DNA from: an uncultured Lachnospiraceae bacterium
GTDB taxonomy: Bacteria > Bacillota > Clostridia > Lachnospirales > Lachnospiraceae
Length of the DNA: 61,644 nucleotides
Reading direction: 5' to 3'
Assembly (NCBI GenBank): GCA_934432885.1
Contig: CAKRYY010000014.1
Span: 1 to 61,644 of the forward strand
Positions 36,931-46,390 of the stretch are shown here, one piece after another (the first letter of the stretch is position 1; each line of letters opens with the position of its first letter). The notes under the pieces were generated by a model that was not told the DNA's origin, searched no databases, and worked only from the letters and a program-made list of their open reading frames with translations. The position numbers and the translations under genes are program-made.

Positions 36931-37052
36931 TAAGCGCGGGTTTGCGGGTATTCAAAGCAGCAAAAGAAAAACAGGAGACTGCGGAAGCAGACAAAAGCTT
37001 TTCAGCGCTGTATATCATAAAAACGACATGTATGTCAGAAAGTGAGATGGAT

Positions 37053-37535
37053 ATGAGAGAACAGATTTTAGCAATCATTGAAAAAAACAGCCGGATTGAT
37101 TTAAAGGAGCTGGCAGTAATTCTTGGTGTGGAAGAGATAGATATTGTAAACGAGATGGCAGCAATGGAAGCAGAAGGCATTATCTGTGGCTACCATACGT
37201 TGATTGACTGGGAGAAAACCTCCATTGACAAGGTAACAGCATTGATTGAGGTGCGCGTAACGCCGCAGAGGGGTCAGGGCTTTGACAGCATCGCAGAGCG
37301 TATCTATAAATATCCGGAGGTGCGTGCAGTCTATCTGATTTCAGGTGCATACGATTTGCTTGTGATTCTGGATGGCAAGAACATCCGCGAGATTTCCCGT
37401 TTCGTAACTGATAAGCTTTCAACAATGGATTATGTGCTGAGCACGGCGACCCATTTCATCCTGAAGAAGTATAAGGATCACGGTACGATTCTGACGAAAA
37501 AATACGAAGATGAAAGGGAGAAAATTACGCCATGA
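37053..37535 (+). CDS. Lrp/AsnC family transcriptional regulator
   Basis: A 160-aa feast/famine regulator: N-terminal HTH (residues about 3-50; ILAIIEKNSRIDLKELAVILGVEEIDIVNEMAAMEAEGII) and a C-terminal RAM/ACT-like domain (ALIEVRVTPQRGQGFDSIAERI..VYLISGAYDLLVIL). ATG 37053 is chosen (AGTGAG 6 bases upstream); ATG 37047 and 37032 are alternatives. Stop and the aminotransferase start overlap (ATGA), so the two are coupled; control of amino acid metabolism is likely. Confidence 0.88.
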   Translation: MREQILAIIEKNSRIDLKELAVILGVEEIDIVNEMAAMEAEGIICGYHTLIDWEKTSIDKVTALIEVRVTPQRGQGFDSIAERIYKYPEVRAVYLISGAYDLLVILDGKNIREISRFVTDKLSTMDYVLSTATHFILKKYKDHGTILTKKYEDEREKITP

Positions 37536-38704
37536 GAAATCCGTTATCAGAGAAAGCTGTCAGCCTGAAGCCGTCGGGCATCCGTAAATTTTTTGACATC
37601 GTAAGCGAGATGCAGGATGCAATCTCCCTCGGTGTGGGCGAGCCTGATTTTGATACGCCCTGGCATATCAGGGACGAGGGTATCTACTCTCTGGAAAAAG
37701 GGCGTACCTTTTATACCTCAAATGCTGGTCTGAAAGAGCTGAAGGTTGAAATTACAAAATATTTAAAAAGAAAGCTGGGCGTTTCCTACGATTATAACCA
37801 TGAGGTGCTTGTCACGGTGGGCGGCTCGGAGGCGATAGATATTGCGCTGCGTGCAATGATAAATCCGGGTGAAGAAGTGCTGATTCCCCAGCCGAGCTAT
37901 GTTTCCTATGAGCCGTGCGCTATCCTTGCGGATGCGAAGCCGGTCATCATCAATCTGAAAGCGGAGAATGAATTCCGTCTGACGGCAAAGGAGCTGCGGG
38001 ATGCCATTACCGAAAAAACAAAGGTATTGATTCTGCCCTTCCCCAACAATCCGACCGGCGCAATTATGGAGCGTAAGGATTTGGAGGAGATTGCGCAGGT
38101 TATTGAAGAAAAAGACATCTTCGTGATTTCCGATGAAATCTATTCGGAGCTTACCTATAAGGGCGACCATGTTTCCATCGTAAATATTCCGGGTATGCAG
38201 GAAAGAACGATTCTGATAAATGGTTTTTCAAAGTCCTATGCGATGACAGGCTGGCGTCTTGGCTATGCCTGCGGACCGGAGGCGATTATTCAGCAGATGG
38301 TTAAAATCCATCAGTTTGCTATTATGTGTGCGCCGACGACCAGCCAGTATGCGGCAGTTGAAGCGTTGAAAAATGGCGATGAGGATGTAAAACAGATGCG
38401 TGAAGCGTATAACCAGCGCCGCCGTTATCTCATGCACGCTTTCCGCCAGATGGGACTGGAATGCTTTGAACCTTATGGTGCCTTTTATGTATTCCCCTGC
38501 ATCAAGGAATTTGGCATGACCAGCGATGAGTTTGCGACCAGATTCCTGGAGGAAGAAAAGGTTGCGGCAGTGCCGGGAACCGCCTTTGGAGAAAGCGGCG
38601 AGGGATTTTTGCGAATCTCCTATGCATATTCTCTGGAAAATCTGAAAATCGCAATCGGCAGACTGGAGCATTTTATTAAGAATCTGCGGGAAGAAAAGAA
38701 ATGA
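37532..38704 (+). CDS. PLP-dependent aminotransferase (class I/II, PatA-like)
   Basis: Fold-type I aminotransferase (390 aa). PLP is bound to the Lys in NGFSKSYAMTGWRLGY (about residue 234). Other family blocks: FPNNPTGA, SDEIYSELTY, PGTAFGESGEGFLRISYA. It belongs to the aspartate/aromatic aminotransferase branch next to Lrp regulators in many Firmicutes; the amino donor is not readable. It overlaps both the upstream regulator and downstream trmL by ATGA. Confidence 0.92.
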   Translation: MRNPLSEKAVSLKPSGIRKFFDIVSEMQDAISLGVGEPDFDTPWHIRDEGIYSLEKGRTFYTSNAGLKELKVEITKYLKRKLGVSYDYNHEVLVTVGGSEAIDIALRAMINPGEEVLIPQPSYVSYEPCAILADAKPVIINLKAENEFRLTAKELRDAITEKTKVLILPFPNNPTGAIMERKDLEEIAQVIEEKDIFVISDEIYSELTYKGDHVSIVNIPGMQERTILINGFSKSYAMTGWRLGYACGPEAIIQQMVKIHQFAIMCAPTTSQYAAVEALKNGDEDVKQMREAYNQRRRYLMHAFRQMGLECFEPYGAFYVFPCIKEFGMTSDEFATRFLEEEKVAAVPGTAFGESGEGFLRISYAYSLENLKIAIGRLEHFIKNLREEKK

Positions 38705-39204
38705 TAAATATTGTACTGCATCAACCGGAAATTCCGGCAAATACTGGAAATATCGGGCGGACCTGTGTTGCCACAGGCTCCCGCCTGCATCTGATTGAGC
38801 CTTTGGGCTTCAGGCTCAATGAAAAAGAGATAAAGCGCGCAGGCATGGACTACTGGGAGCATTTGGATGTGCGCAGATATGTAAATTATGAAGCCTTTCT
38901 GGAAGAAAATAAGGGCGCAAAAATCTGGTATGCGACCACAAAAGCAAAACAGACCTACAGTGAGGTCTGCTTTGGAGAAAATGATTATATTATGTTCGGA
39001 AAGGAAAGTGCCGGAATTCCAGAGGAAATACTGGTGGATAATGAGGAATGTTGCATCAGAATTCCCATGCTGGAAGAAATCCGTTCCCTGAATCTTTCCA
39101 ATTCTGTTGCAATCGTTTTGTATGAGGCGCTGCGCCAGAACCATTTTTCCAATATGCAAAGGCAGGGCGAGCTGCACCACCTGCACTGGAAAGAAGAAAA
39201 ATAG
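38701..39204 (+). CDS. trmL: tRNA (cytidine(34)-2'-O)-methyltransferase TrmL
   Basis: SPOUT-class enzyme that 2'-O-methylates the wobble base of tRNA-Leu isoacceptors. 167 aa. Typical blocks: NIVLHQPEIPANTGNIGRTCVATGSRLHLIEPLGF, DYWEHLDV, FGKESAGIPEE, IPMLEEIRSLNLSNSVAIVLYEALRQ (the trefoil knot). It is the last gene of this operon and ends 2 bases from the convergent histidine kinase gene, with no clear terminator between. Confidence 0.95.
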   Translation: MINIVLHQPEIPANTGNIGRTCVATGSRLHLIEPLGFRLNEKEIKRAGMDYWEHLDVRRYVNYEAFLEENKGAKIWYATTKAKQTYSEVCFGENDYIMFGKESAGIPEEILVDNEECCIRIPMLEEIRSLNLSNSVAIVLYEALRQNHFSNMQRQGELHHLHWKEEK

Positions 39205-39206
39205 AA

Positions 39207-40631
39207 TCAATCATCATCTTCATCATCCACTTTTGCGAGTGTGAAAAGAAATTCGGAGCCAACGCCTTCGGTGCTGACTACGTTGATATTTTCCCCGTGA
39301 GAGCGGATGATTTCTTTTACAATCGAAAGTCCAAGTCCCGTTCCCTTCTTATCCTTGCCCCGCGATAAATCGGTCTTGTAAAATCTGTCCCAAATCAGCT
39401 TCTGGCTTTCCTTTGGGATGCCAATGCCATTATCCTTGACGGAAACGAGCACCTTGCTGTTTTTTTCAGTGGTTTCAATCTTGATGATAGAATCGTTATG
39501 GCTGAATTTGATGGCATTGTCAAGCAGATTGTAGAGCACCTGCTGAATCCGGTCGAGGTCTGCATTGACGATGAGCTGTTCGCCGGTCAGCACCAGCTCA
39601 ATGCCAATCATTTTACTCTTGCAGATGCCTTCAAAGGTTGCCGCCGTATTACGGATGACCTGATTGATGTCAAAATCACTGCGGCTAAGGAGCATGCCCT
39701 TTGTATTCAGGTTGTTGAGCTGCAAGAGACCGTTGGTAAGTTTGGTTAAGCGTTCCGTTTCATTTAAGACAATCTGTAAATATTTTTCGTGCATTTCCGG
39801 TGGAATCGTGCCGTCCAGCATAGCCTCCAGATAGCCCTTGATAGACGTTAAGGGAGAGCGGAAATCGTGGGAAACATTTGCAATAAATTTCTTCTGGTTG
39901 TCCTCGCTTTTGGCAATCTCACTTGCCATATAGGAAAGTGAAGCGGCAAGATAGCCCATCTCGTCCTCACTGTCTACCTGAAATTCATAGTGCATATTGC
40001 CGCCTGCGTACTGCTCTGTCGCATAGGTGATTCTGCGCAGCGGAATATAGACCATCTCTGTAAAGAAAAAGAGGATAATCATGGAAAGCAGCAGCATAAT
40101 GATAAGAAGAATGTAGGAAATATTGAGCAGACTTTCCGCAGAGGCGTGTATCGTTTGCATCGGCGTATGGATGACAACATAACCATTTACCTTAAAACTG
40201 GAAGTAATCGGCGCAAATACACTCAGCATTTCTTCATCAAAGGTGTCGAAAAAATAACCGACGGTGTAATAGGAGCCTGCGGTAATGGTAGGGTCGAAAT
40301 CCTCTATCAGAATCGGATTTTCAATGTCAACCGGCGCAGAGGAATCCAGAATAATTCTGCCGGAGGGGTTGATAATCCATACCGTAGAGGATAAATACGT
40401 ATCGAGCGCGTCAAGCTGTGTTTTAACCGCATCGAGAGAGGTCTGGTTGCTGTAGAGATCGGAGGCATAGGTGTTGGCTACAAGGGTAGCCTCCTTGTAG
40501 AGCGAATCGGCTTTTTCTCGCTTTAAATGCTCCAGCGTCATGCTGTAAACGAAGGTTGCTACCGCAATAAAGCCAAAAAAGCCGAATATCAGATAGGCGA
40601 GCAGGAATTTCAGATACAGTGTTTTGCGCAT
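39207..40631 (-). CDS. Sensor histidine kinase (PhoR/ResE-like)
   Basis: Membrane sensor kinase (474 aa). One helix near residues 8-30, an outer sensor region (about 31-170), a second helix near 172-192, then HAMP (about 190-245). HisKA follows with VSHDFRSPLTSIKGYLEA, and the ATPase domain with N, G1 (DNGIGIP), F and G2 (GTGLGLSIV) boxes. It ends in Asp residues. The response regulator gene lies 1 base upstream, so they form a two-component system. Signal unknown. Confidence 0.93.
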   Translation of the reverse strand: MRKTLYLKFLLAYLIFGFFGFIAVATFVYSMTLEHLKREKADSLYKEATLVANTYASDLYSNQTSLDAVKTQLDALDTYLSSTVWIINPSGRIILDSSAPVDIENPILIEDFDPTITAGSYYTVGYFFDTFDEEMLSVFAPITSSFKVNGYVVIHTPMQTIHASAESLLNISYILLIIMLLLSMIILFFFTEMVYIPLRRITYATEQYAGGNMHYEFQVDSEDEMGYLAASLSYMASEIAKSEDNQKKFIANVSHDFRSPLTSIKGYLEAMLDGTIPPEMHEKYLQIVLNETERLTKLTNGLLQLNNLNTKGMLLSRSDFDINQVIRNTAATFEGICKSKMIGIELVLTGEQLIVNADLDRIQQVLYNLLDNAIKFSHNDSIIKIETTEKNSKVLVSVKDNGIGIPKESQKLIWDRFYKTDLSRGKDKKGTGLGLSIVKEIIRSHGENINVVSTEGVGSEFLFTLAKVDDEDDD

Positions 40632-40632
40632 A

Positions 40633-41334
40633 TCAGTTCTTTACCTCAAATTTGTAGCCGATGCCCCAGATGGTGGAAATTTTCCATGAAGCATGGTCCT
40701 TGATTTTTTCACGCAGACGCTTGATGTGGACGTCAACCGTGCGGGTGTCGCCCGCATATTCATAGCCCCAAATCTGGTCTAACAGCTGTTCTCTGGTAAA
40801 AACATGATTGGGCGAGGAAGCGAGGAAATAGAGAAGTTCCAGCTCCTTTGGCGGCATTTCAACCGAATTTCCCATATAGAGAACGGAATAGTTTGTCTGA
40901 TTGATAACAAGGTCAGGATATTCAACGCATTTTACATCGGATTTCTCTGCGGGTGCAGGCGCTGTCTTATAACGGCGCAGCACTGCCTTGACCCTTGCGA
41001 CAAGCTCCTTGGAATCAAACGGCTTTTCCATATAGTCGTCGGCGCCCAGCTCAAGCCCAAGCACCTTATCAAAGATTTCGCCCTTTGCAGAGAGCATGAT
41101 AATAGGAACGGCTGATTTTGCGCGTACCTCGCGGCATACCTGATAACCGTCGATGCCCGGAAGCATCAAATCAAGCAGAATCAGATTGGGCTGAAAGGAA
41201 TCGAGAGAGGGCAGGACGGATTCGCCATCGTTGACAATCATGGTTTCAAAACATTCCTTTGTCAGATAGAGGGAAATCAGCTCCGCAATATTATTGTCAT
41301 CATCTACAATCAAAATTTTCTGTTTGCTTACCAT
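40633..41334 (-). CDS. OmpR-family response regulator
   Basis: A 233-aa DNA-binding response regulator: receiver domain with phosphorylated Asp in NLILLDLMLPGIDGY and the conserved Lys in MEKPFDSKEL, then a winged-helix domain (ELLYFLASSPNHVFTREQLLDQIWGY..RTVDVHIKRLREKI). Partner of the kinase immediately downstream. It sits 15 bases behind mutS2, so all three may be one minus-strand operon. Confidence 0.95.
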   Translation of the reverse strand: MVSKQKILIVDDDNNIAELISLYLTKECFETMIVNDGESVLPSLDSFQPNLILLDLMLPGIDGYQVCREVRAKSAVPIIMLSAKGEIFDKVLGLELGADDYMEKPFDSKELVARVKAVLRRYKTAPAPAEKSDVKCVEYPDLVINQTNYSVLYMGNSVEMPPKELELLYFLASSPNHVFTREQLLDQIWGYEYAGDTRTVDVHIKRLREKIKDHASWKISTIWGIGYKFEVKN

Positions 41335-41349
41335 AAATCAATACTCCTT

Positions 41350-43725
41350 TTACCGGAAGGTGGCGATTGTGACACCAGCGTCACCTTCGCCGAATTCTCC
41401 AAGCCGAAATTCTTTGATATTTTTCATCCGCTTTAGCTGCTTGTGGACGGCGCTCCTGAGCGCGCCTGTTCCCTTGCCGTGTACGATGCGCACGCTCGGC
41501 AGATGGGCGAGGTAGGCGTCGTCAAGATATTTGTCCAGCTCGGCAAGCGCTTCGTCAACGGTCTTGCCAAGCAGGTTGATTTCCGTAGAAACGGTAGCGG
41601 ATTTACTCATTTTAATCTTTCCGCTGCCTGTGCGCTGTAAGCTTGGCGCTGTGATGTCAGCTTCGTCCATCAGTGCAAGGTCATTTATATTGACCTGAGA
41701 ACGGATGATGCCGCATTGTACGAAAAGATTGCCCTTTTTATCAGGCAGTGAGCTTACCGTTCCTTTCAGACCAAGTGAAAGGACACGGACACTGTCGCCT
41801 TTTTTGAGCTGTCCGGCTTTTAAGGAACCGCCGGAGGGAATGCTTTCCTTCTTCAGTGCCAGTTTTTCGTTTTTCTCGGAAATCTTGCCGCGCACCTTTT
41901 GTCTGGCTTTTTCCAAATCCTTCATGGAAGCGCCGGGACCGGCTTTTTGGAAGGAACGGATGGTTTCATCGGCAACATCCTTTGCCTCCTGCAAAATCTC
42001 CCTTGCCTTTTCGTTTGCCTCCTGTAAAATCTTTTCGCGCGAGGCATCTATTTTTTCCTGTTTCTGCTCCAGCCGCCTTTTCAGCTCTTCAATTTCTTTT
42101 TTGTAAGCGGCGATTTCTTCCCGCTCCGTCTCAATCGTAACGCGGCTGCTTTCCAGATCGGTTAATAAATCCTCAAAGCTCTTTTTCTCTTCATCAATCT
42201 GCTTTTTTGCCTGCTCGATGATGCTGTCAGGAAGTCCTAATCGGGAAGATATCGCAAAGGCATTGCTCTTGCCCGGAATTCCAATGAGCAGACGGTAGGT
42301 GGGGCGCAGAGAGGATACGTCAAATTCACAGCAGGCGTTTTCTACAAACGGTGTGGAAAGCGCATATACCTTTAATTCACTGTAATGGGTCGTCGCCATC
42401 GTGCGGATGCCCCGCTCATGCAGATAATTTAAAATGGCAATGGCAAGCGCCGCGCCCTCAGTCGGGTCAGTGCCCGCGCCAAGCTCATCAAAAAGGCACA
42501 GTGAATCACCATCTGCCTGACTTAAAATTTTCACGGTATTTGTCATGTGTGAGGAAAAGGTGCTCAGGCTCTGCTCAATGCTCTGTTCATCCCCAATATC
42601 AGCGTAGACCTCTTTAAAAACCGAAAGCTCTGAGCGGTCCAGTGCGGGAATGTGCAGACCCGCCTGCCCCATCAGGGTAAACAGTCCGACCGTCTTTAGA
42701 GAAACGGTCTTGCCGCCGGTGTTGGGACCGGTAATGACAAGCAGGTCAAAGGTATCTCCCAGATGAATGTCAATCGGTACCACGCTCTTTTTGTCAATGA
42801 GCGGATGTCTGCCCTTTCGGATAAGAATTCGTTTATCTTCATTAAAAATTGGCTTGGTAGCATTTTGTGCCAGCGCCAGATGGGCTTTGGCAAAAATGAA
42901 ATCAAGCTGTGTCAGAATCGTCTGATTTGCGGAAATCTCCGCTGCGTGTTCTGCGGCGAGTCCGCTTAAGGTGCGAAGGATTTCTTCGATTTCCTCCTGC
43001 TCCTGCAATGCCAGCTCCTTTAACTGATTATTTAAGGAAACGATGGCAGCAGGCTCAATGAAAAAGGTCGAACCGGTAGAGGACTGGTCGTGAACGATGC
43101 CGGGAACCTGACTCTTATATTCCGCCTTGACAGGAATACAGTACCGGTTGTCACGCATGGTAATGACTGCATCCTGCAGATACGTCCGGCAGGAGCCGTT
43201 TACCATCCCTGTAAGCTGGGTGTGGATTTTATCATTTACAGAATTCTGGCTTCGACGGATTTTGTGAAGCTTTGGAGAAGCGTCGTCCGCAAAAAGGTCC
43301 TCCTCCAGAATACAGCGGCGTATCTCGTTGACAAGTGTCGTAAGCGGAAGGAGCTGTGAAAAGTATTCGCTAAGCGAATCCGGCGTTTCATCGTCCCGCT
43401 CCGGTTTGCCGTAGGATTTCTGCCTTGCGGCACATTCTAGCAGGGAGGCGATTTTTAAAAGCTCTCCTGCGGATAAAACCGCGCCGATTTCCAGACTTCT
43501 TGCCAGATAGGAAAGGTCCTGATTGCCAGAAAAAGAGGGCGGATTTTTGCGGAAAAGCCGGGTGAGTGCGTCAGCCGTCTCCGTCTGCGCCAGCGCAATC
43601 TGCGCAGGGTCGCAGGAGGGCAGAAGCTCACGGCACAGCTTTTTGCCGGGAGCAGAAGATGCCAGGTCTTCCAGCATGGAAATGATTTTATGGAATTCAA
43701 GTGTTTTTAATCCTTTTTTGTTCAT
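41350..43725 (-). CDS. mutS2: Endonuclease MutS2
   Basis: MutS family ATPase (791 aa) that lacks mismatch recognition. It suppresses homologous recombination or, in Bacillus, splits collided ribosomes (RqcU). Walker A GPNTGGKT and Walker B SLCLFDELGAGTDP lie in the middle; a long coiled coil (about 510-620) follows; the C-terminal Smr nuclease domain has VRIVHGKGTGALR. Its upstream region holds the palindromic element at 43803-43925. Confidence 0.95.
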   Translation of the reverse strand: MNKKGLKTLEFHKIISMLEDLASSAPGKKLCRELLPSCDPAQIALAQTETADALTRLFRKNPPSFSGNQDLSYLARSLEIGAVLSAGELLKIASLLECAARQKSYGKPERDDETPDSLSEYFSQLLPLTTLVNEIRRCILEEDLFADDASPKLHKIRRSQNSVNDKIHTQLTGMVNGSCRTYLQDAVITMRDNRYCIPVKAEYKSQVPGIVHDQSSTGSTFFIEPAAIVSLNNQLKELALQEQEEIEEILRTLSGLAAEHAAEISANQTILTQLDFIFAKAHLALAQNATKPIFNEDKRILIRKGRHPLIDKKSVVPIDIHLGDTFDLLVITGPNTGGKTVSLKTVGLFTLMGQAGLHIPALDRSELSVFKEVYADIGDEQSIEQSLSTFSSHMTNTVKILSQADGDSLCLFDELGAGTDPTEGAALAIAILNYLHERGIRTMATTHYSELKVYALSTPFVENACCEFDVSSLRPTYRLLIGIPGKSNAFAISSRLGLPDSIIEQAKKQIDEEKKSFEDLLTDLESSRVTIETEREEIAAYKKEIEELKRRLEQKQEKIDASREKILQEANEKAREILQEAKDVADETIRSFQKAGPGASMKDLEKARQKVRGKISEKNEKLALKKESIPSGGSLKAGQLKKGDSVRVLSLGLKGTVSSLPDKKGNLFVQCGIIRSQVNINDLALMDEADITAPSLQRTGSGKIKMSKSATVSTEINLLGKTVDEALAELDKYLDDAYLAHLPSVRIVHGKGTGALRSAVHKQLKRMKNIKEFRLGEFGEGDAGVTIATFR

Positions 43726-43802
43726 ATATCGTTATAACCTGAAACTGCTTTGCAGTTATTTTTGTTTTGTGATTGGTGGTTGGCTTGCTGATTGGTTTAT
43801 AA

Positions 43803-43925
43803 ACTCGCAAACACGCGCTGTCGCGCTCATTCGCCTGCGTTGCAGGCAGTTTGCTCGTTAATGAGCCCGGGAAAGCAAATGCCTCTTTCAGAGGCGCTTG
43901 CTTTCCTTCGAGGCTCATTATATCA
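43803..43925. repeat. Palindromic repeat element, copy 1
   Basis: Starts with ACTCGCAAACACGCG, has small hairpins (CGCGCTGTCGCG; GCCTGCgttGCAGGC) and TTGCTCGTTAATG, then a 60-bp hairpin at 43860-43919 built from three collinear stems: AATGAGCC/GGCTCATT, GGAAAGCAA/TTGCTTTCC, CCTCT/AGAGG. Related copies: 53099-53226 and 57669-57726. It lies between two divergent genes. Confidence 0.75.
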
Positions 43926-43958
43926 TGGTTGGGCTTTAATCACAAGGAAACAAAAACC

Positions 43959-43987
43959 TTGTAAGTAAAGTTGGCATCGTCTATACT
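43959..43987 (+). promoter_or_regulatory. Promoter of the HtrA-like gene
   Basis: TTGTAA (43959-43964), 17-bp spacer, TATACT (43982-43987), directly downstream of the palindromic element and 23 bases before the start codon at 44010. Confidence 0.7.
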
Positions 43988-44009
43988 GAAACAGGGAAGG
44001 GGAAACGAT

Positions 44010-45347
44010 ATGGACGATAACCGCAAAGAAACGGAAAAAATAAATGAACAGGAAATACAGGAGCTGCCGAAGTTTGATTTCATGCGTGAGAAAATCAAGG
44101 AGCGCCCTATCAATAAAAAGAAGCTTCTGCGCCGCACTGTGCTGACGGCGGCGATGGCAGTTATTTTTGGACTTGTGGCATGTCTGACGGTATTGGTTTT
44201 GGAGCCGGTATTCAGCAATTGGCTGTATCCGGAGGAGCCGGCAGAAAAGATAGAATTTCCACCGGAAACGCAGGAAATTCTGCCAGAGGATATGGTGCTT
44301 GACGATACCGGACTGGAAAAAGAGGATGAGACGGAGATGATTCCTGTTCCAAAGGAAACAGACCCGCTGGAAACGTATCAGAAGGCATATCAGCGGCTTC
44401 AGGATTTGACGGATGAGGTTTCGCGCTGTCTGGTAACCGTTACGGGAGTGACCTCTGACATCGATTGGTTTGATAATACCTATGAGAGCCGCGACCAGGC
44501 GACAGGCGTCATCATCGGAAGCAATGGCAGGGAATACCTGATTCTGACCGAGGCTGCGGAGGTCAGCTCGGTAGAGACGATAAAGATTACCTTTCATGAC
44601 GATACACAGGTGCAGGCGCAGGTAAAGATGACCGATCCGGTAACGGGGCTTGCAGTGCTTGCGGTGGAAAATAAAAGGATAGGAAAATCGACGCTGGATA
44701 AGATTGACAAGGCGGATTTTGGAGGCTCCAATTATGCTTCCCTGACAGGCAGTCCGGTTATTGCAATGGGCAGTCCTGCCGGTGTGCGCGATTCTGTCAT
44801 CTATGGCGTGGCGACTTCCTGCGGAAATGTTCTGCATACGGTGGATTCCCGTTATAAGCTGATTACAACGGATATTTATGGCAGTGAGAACAGTACCGGC
44901 GTTTTGGTCAATTTGCAGGGACAGATTATTGGCATTATTAACCAGTCATATAATAGTGCAGAGATGAAAAATATGATTGCCGCACTGGGCATTTCAGAAC
45001 TGAAGGATACGATTGAGCGGCTTTCCAATGGAAAGGCGCAGGCATATCTTGGTATCTATGGGGCGGATGTGACTGAGGAAGCGCACCAGAACTTGCAGGT
45101 TCCGTACGGCACTTATGTCACTGAGATTGCAATGGATTCTCCGGCTATGCTGGCTGGCGTGCAGAGCGGCGATGTGATTGTGAGCTTGAACGGAAGGACA
45201 GTGGAAAATTATACAGAATACATTGAAGCGCTTGGAAACAGCTCACCGGATACGACCGTAAATATTACCCTGATGCGAAAGACACAGGATGAATATAAGA
45301 CAATGAGCTTTCAGGTAACGCTTGGAACATTGGAAGCTCTGCGGTAA
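44010..45347 (+). CDS. HtrA/DegP-like membrane protein with degenerate protease site and PDZ domain
   Basis: S1C-family homologue (445 aa). Cytoplasmic head (1-42), membrane helix (about 43-66), acidic stalk, trypsin-like domain (about 130-330), PDZ domain (about 340-425; QAYLGIYG..SPAMLAGVQSGDVIVSLNG). In active HtrA the His lies in an LTNNHV-type motif; here the place reads LTEAAEV. The Ser motif GNSGGP reads ENSTGV. The Asp (TDPVTGLAVL) and Ser seem to be kept, but the His is gone, so protease activity is not expected. It may bind peptides or act as a scaffold. ATG 44010 follows GGGGAAA. Confidence 0.85.
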   Translation: MDDNRKETEKINEQEIQELPKFDFMREKIKERPINKKKLLRRTVLTAAMAVIFGLVACLTVLVLEPVFSNWLYPEEPAEKIEFPPETQEILPEDMVLDDTGLEKEDETEMIPVPKETDPLETYQKAYQRLQDLTDEVSRCLVTVTGVTSDIDWFDNTYESRDQATGVIIGSNGREYLILTEAAEVSSVETIKITFHDDTQVQAQVKMTDPVTGLAVLAVENKRIGKSTLDKIDKADFGGSNYASLTGSPVIAMGSPAGVRDSVIYGVATSCGNVLHTVDSRYKLITTDIYGSENSTGVLVNLQGQIIGIINQSYNSAEMKNMIAALGISELKDTIERLSNGKAQAYLGIYGADVTEEAHQNLQVPYGTYVTEIAMDSPAMLAGVQSGDVIVSLNGRTVENYTEYIEALGNSSPDTTVNITLMRKTQDEYKTMSFQVTLGTLEALR

Positions 45348-45409
45348 AAACCAAGTTGAATATGGATATAGAAGCAATTATAAAAATATAAGAAATCAGG
45401 AGAAGAAGT

Positions 45410-46354
45410 ATGAAGTATATCAAAGAGTATAAGGATGGCGACAGAGTATTTGACATTTATTTATGCAAGCATAAGCAGTCTGCCGTAACCAAAAATGGAA
45501 AAGCTTATGAAAATGTCATTTTACAGGATAAATCCGGTACAATCGATGCAAAGATATGGGACCCGAACAGCGCGGGAATCGAAGAATTTGACTCTCTGGA
45601 TTATATTGAGGTATATGGCGAGGTTACAAGCTTTCAGGGCGCACTGCAGGTCAACGTAAAGCGGGTGCGGCTTTGCAGGGAGGGCGAGTATGACCCGGCG
45701 GATTATCTGCCCATCAGTGATAAGGGCATAGATAAGATGTATCAGGAGCTGTTAGGCATTATCGACAGTATAGCAAATCCGTATCTGAAGGCGCTGCTGG
45801 ATGAATTTTTCAGAAAGGACGAGAGCTTTATCAAGCGCTTTTGTCAGTCCTCCGCAGCCAAAAGCGTGCATCATGGCTTTGTTGGCGGGCTGCTGGAGCA
45901 TACGCTGAGCGTGGTAAAGCTGTGTGACTATTATTGCAGCACCTATCCTGTACTGAACCGTGATTTGCTGCTGACGGCGGCAATGTGCCATGACATCGGA
46001 AAAACAAAGGAGCTTTCGCTGTTTCCCGAGAACGATTATACAGATGAGGGCCAGCTGCTCGGACATATCGTAATGGGAGCTGAAATGATTGGAGAAAAGG
46101 CGGCAAAGGTCTCCGGCTTTCCAAAGGGACTGGAAGGGGAGCTGAAGCACTGTATCCTTGCGCATCATGGCGAATATGAATTTGGCTCGCCTAAAAAGCC
46201 TGCGCTGGTGGAGGCGATGGCATTAAACCTTGCAGATAACACAGATGCAAAGATGCAGACCTTTACAGAAATTCTTAAAGGGGCGCAGAATGACGGCTGG
46301 CTTGGCTATAACCGTCTGTTTGAATCCAATCTGCGGAAAACGCACATGGAATAA
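45410..46354 (+). CDS. OB-fold/HD-domain 3'-5' exoribonuclease (YhaM-like)
   Basis: A 314-aa protein with an N-terminal OB fold (about 12-95; VFDIYLCKHKQ..LQDKSGTIDAKIWD) and an HD phosphohydrolase domain (about 160-280; HHGFVGGLLEHTLSV, MCHDIGKTKEL, ILAHHGEYEFGSPKKP). This is the YhaM architecture; YhaM degrades RNA and single-stranded DNA 3' to 5' with Mn2+. AGGAGAAG precedes ATG. It is followed by rlmD after 36 bases. Confidence 0.9.
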   Translation: MKYIKEYKDGDRVFDIYLCKHKQSAVTKNGKAYENVILQDKSGTIDAKIWDPNSAGIEEFDSLDYIEVYGEVTSFQGALQVNVKRVRLCREGEYDPADYLPISDKGIDKMYQELLGIIDSIANPYLKALLDEFFRKDESFIKRFCQSSAAKSVHHGFVGGLLEHTLSVVKLCDYYCSTYPVLNRDLLLTAAMCHDIGKTKELSLFPENDYTDEGQLLGHIVMGAEMIGEKAAKVSGFPKGLEGELKHCILAHHGEYEFGSPKKPALVEAMALNLADNTDAKMQTFTEILKGAQNDGWLGYNRLFESNLRKTHME

Positions 46355-46390
46355 ACTGGCTGAAGCAAAAGCCTATAATTGGAGCAAGAG

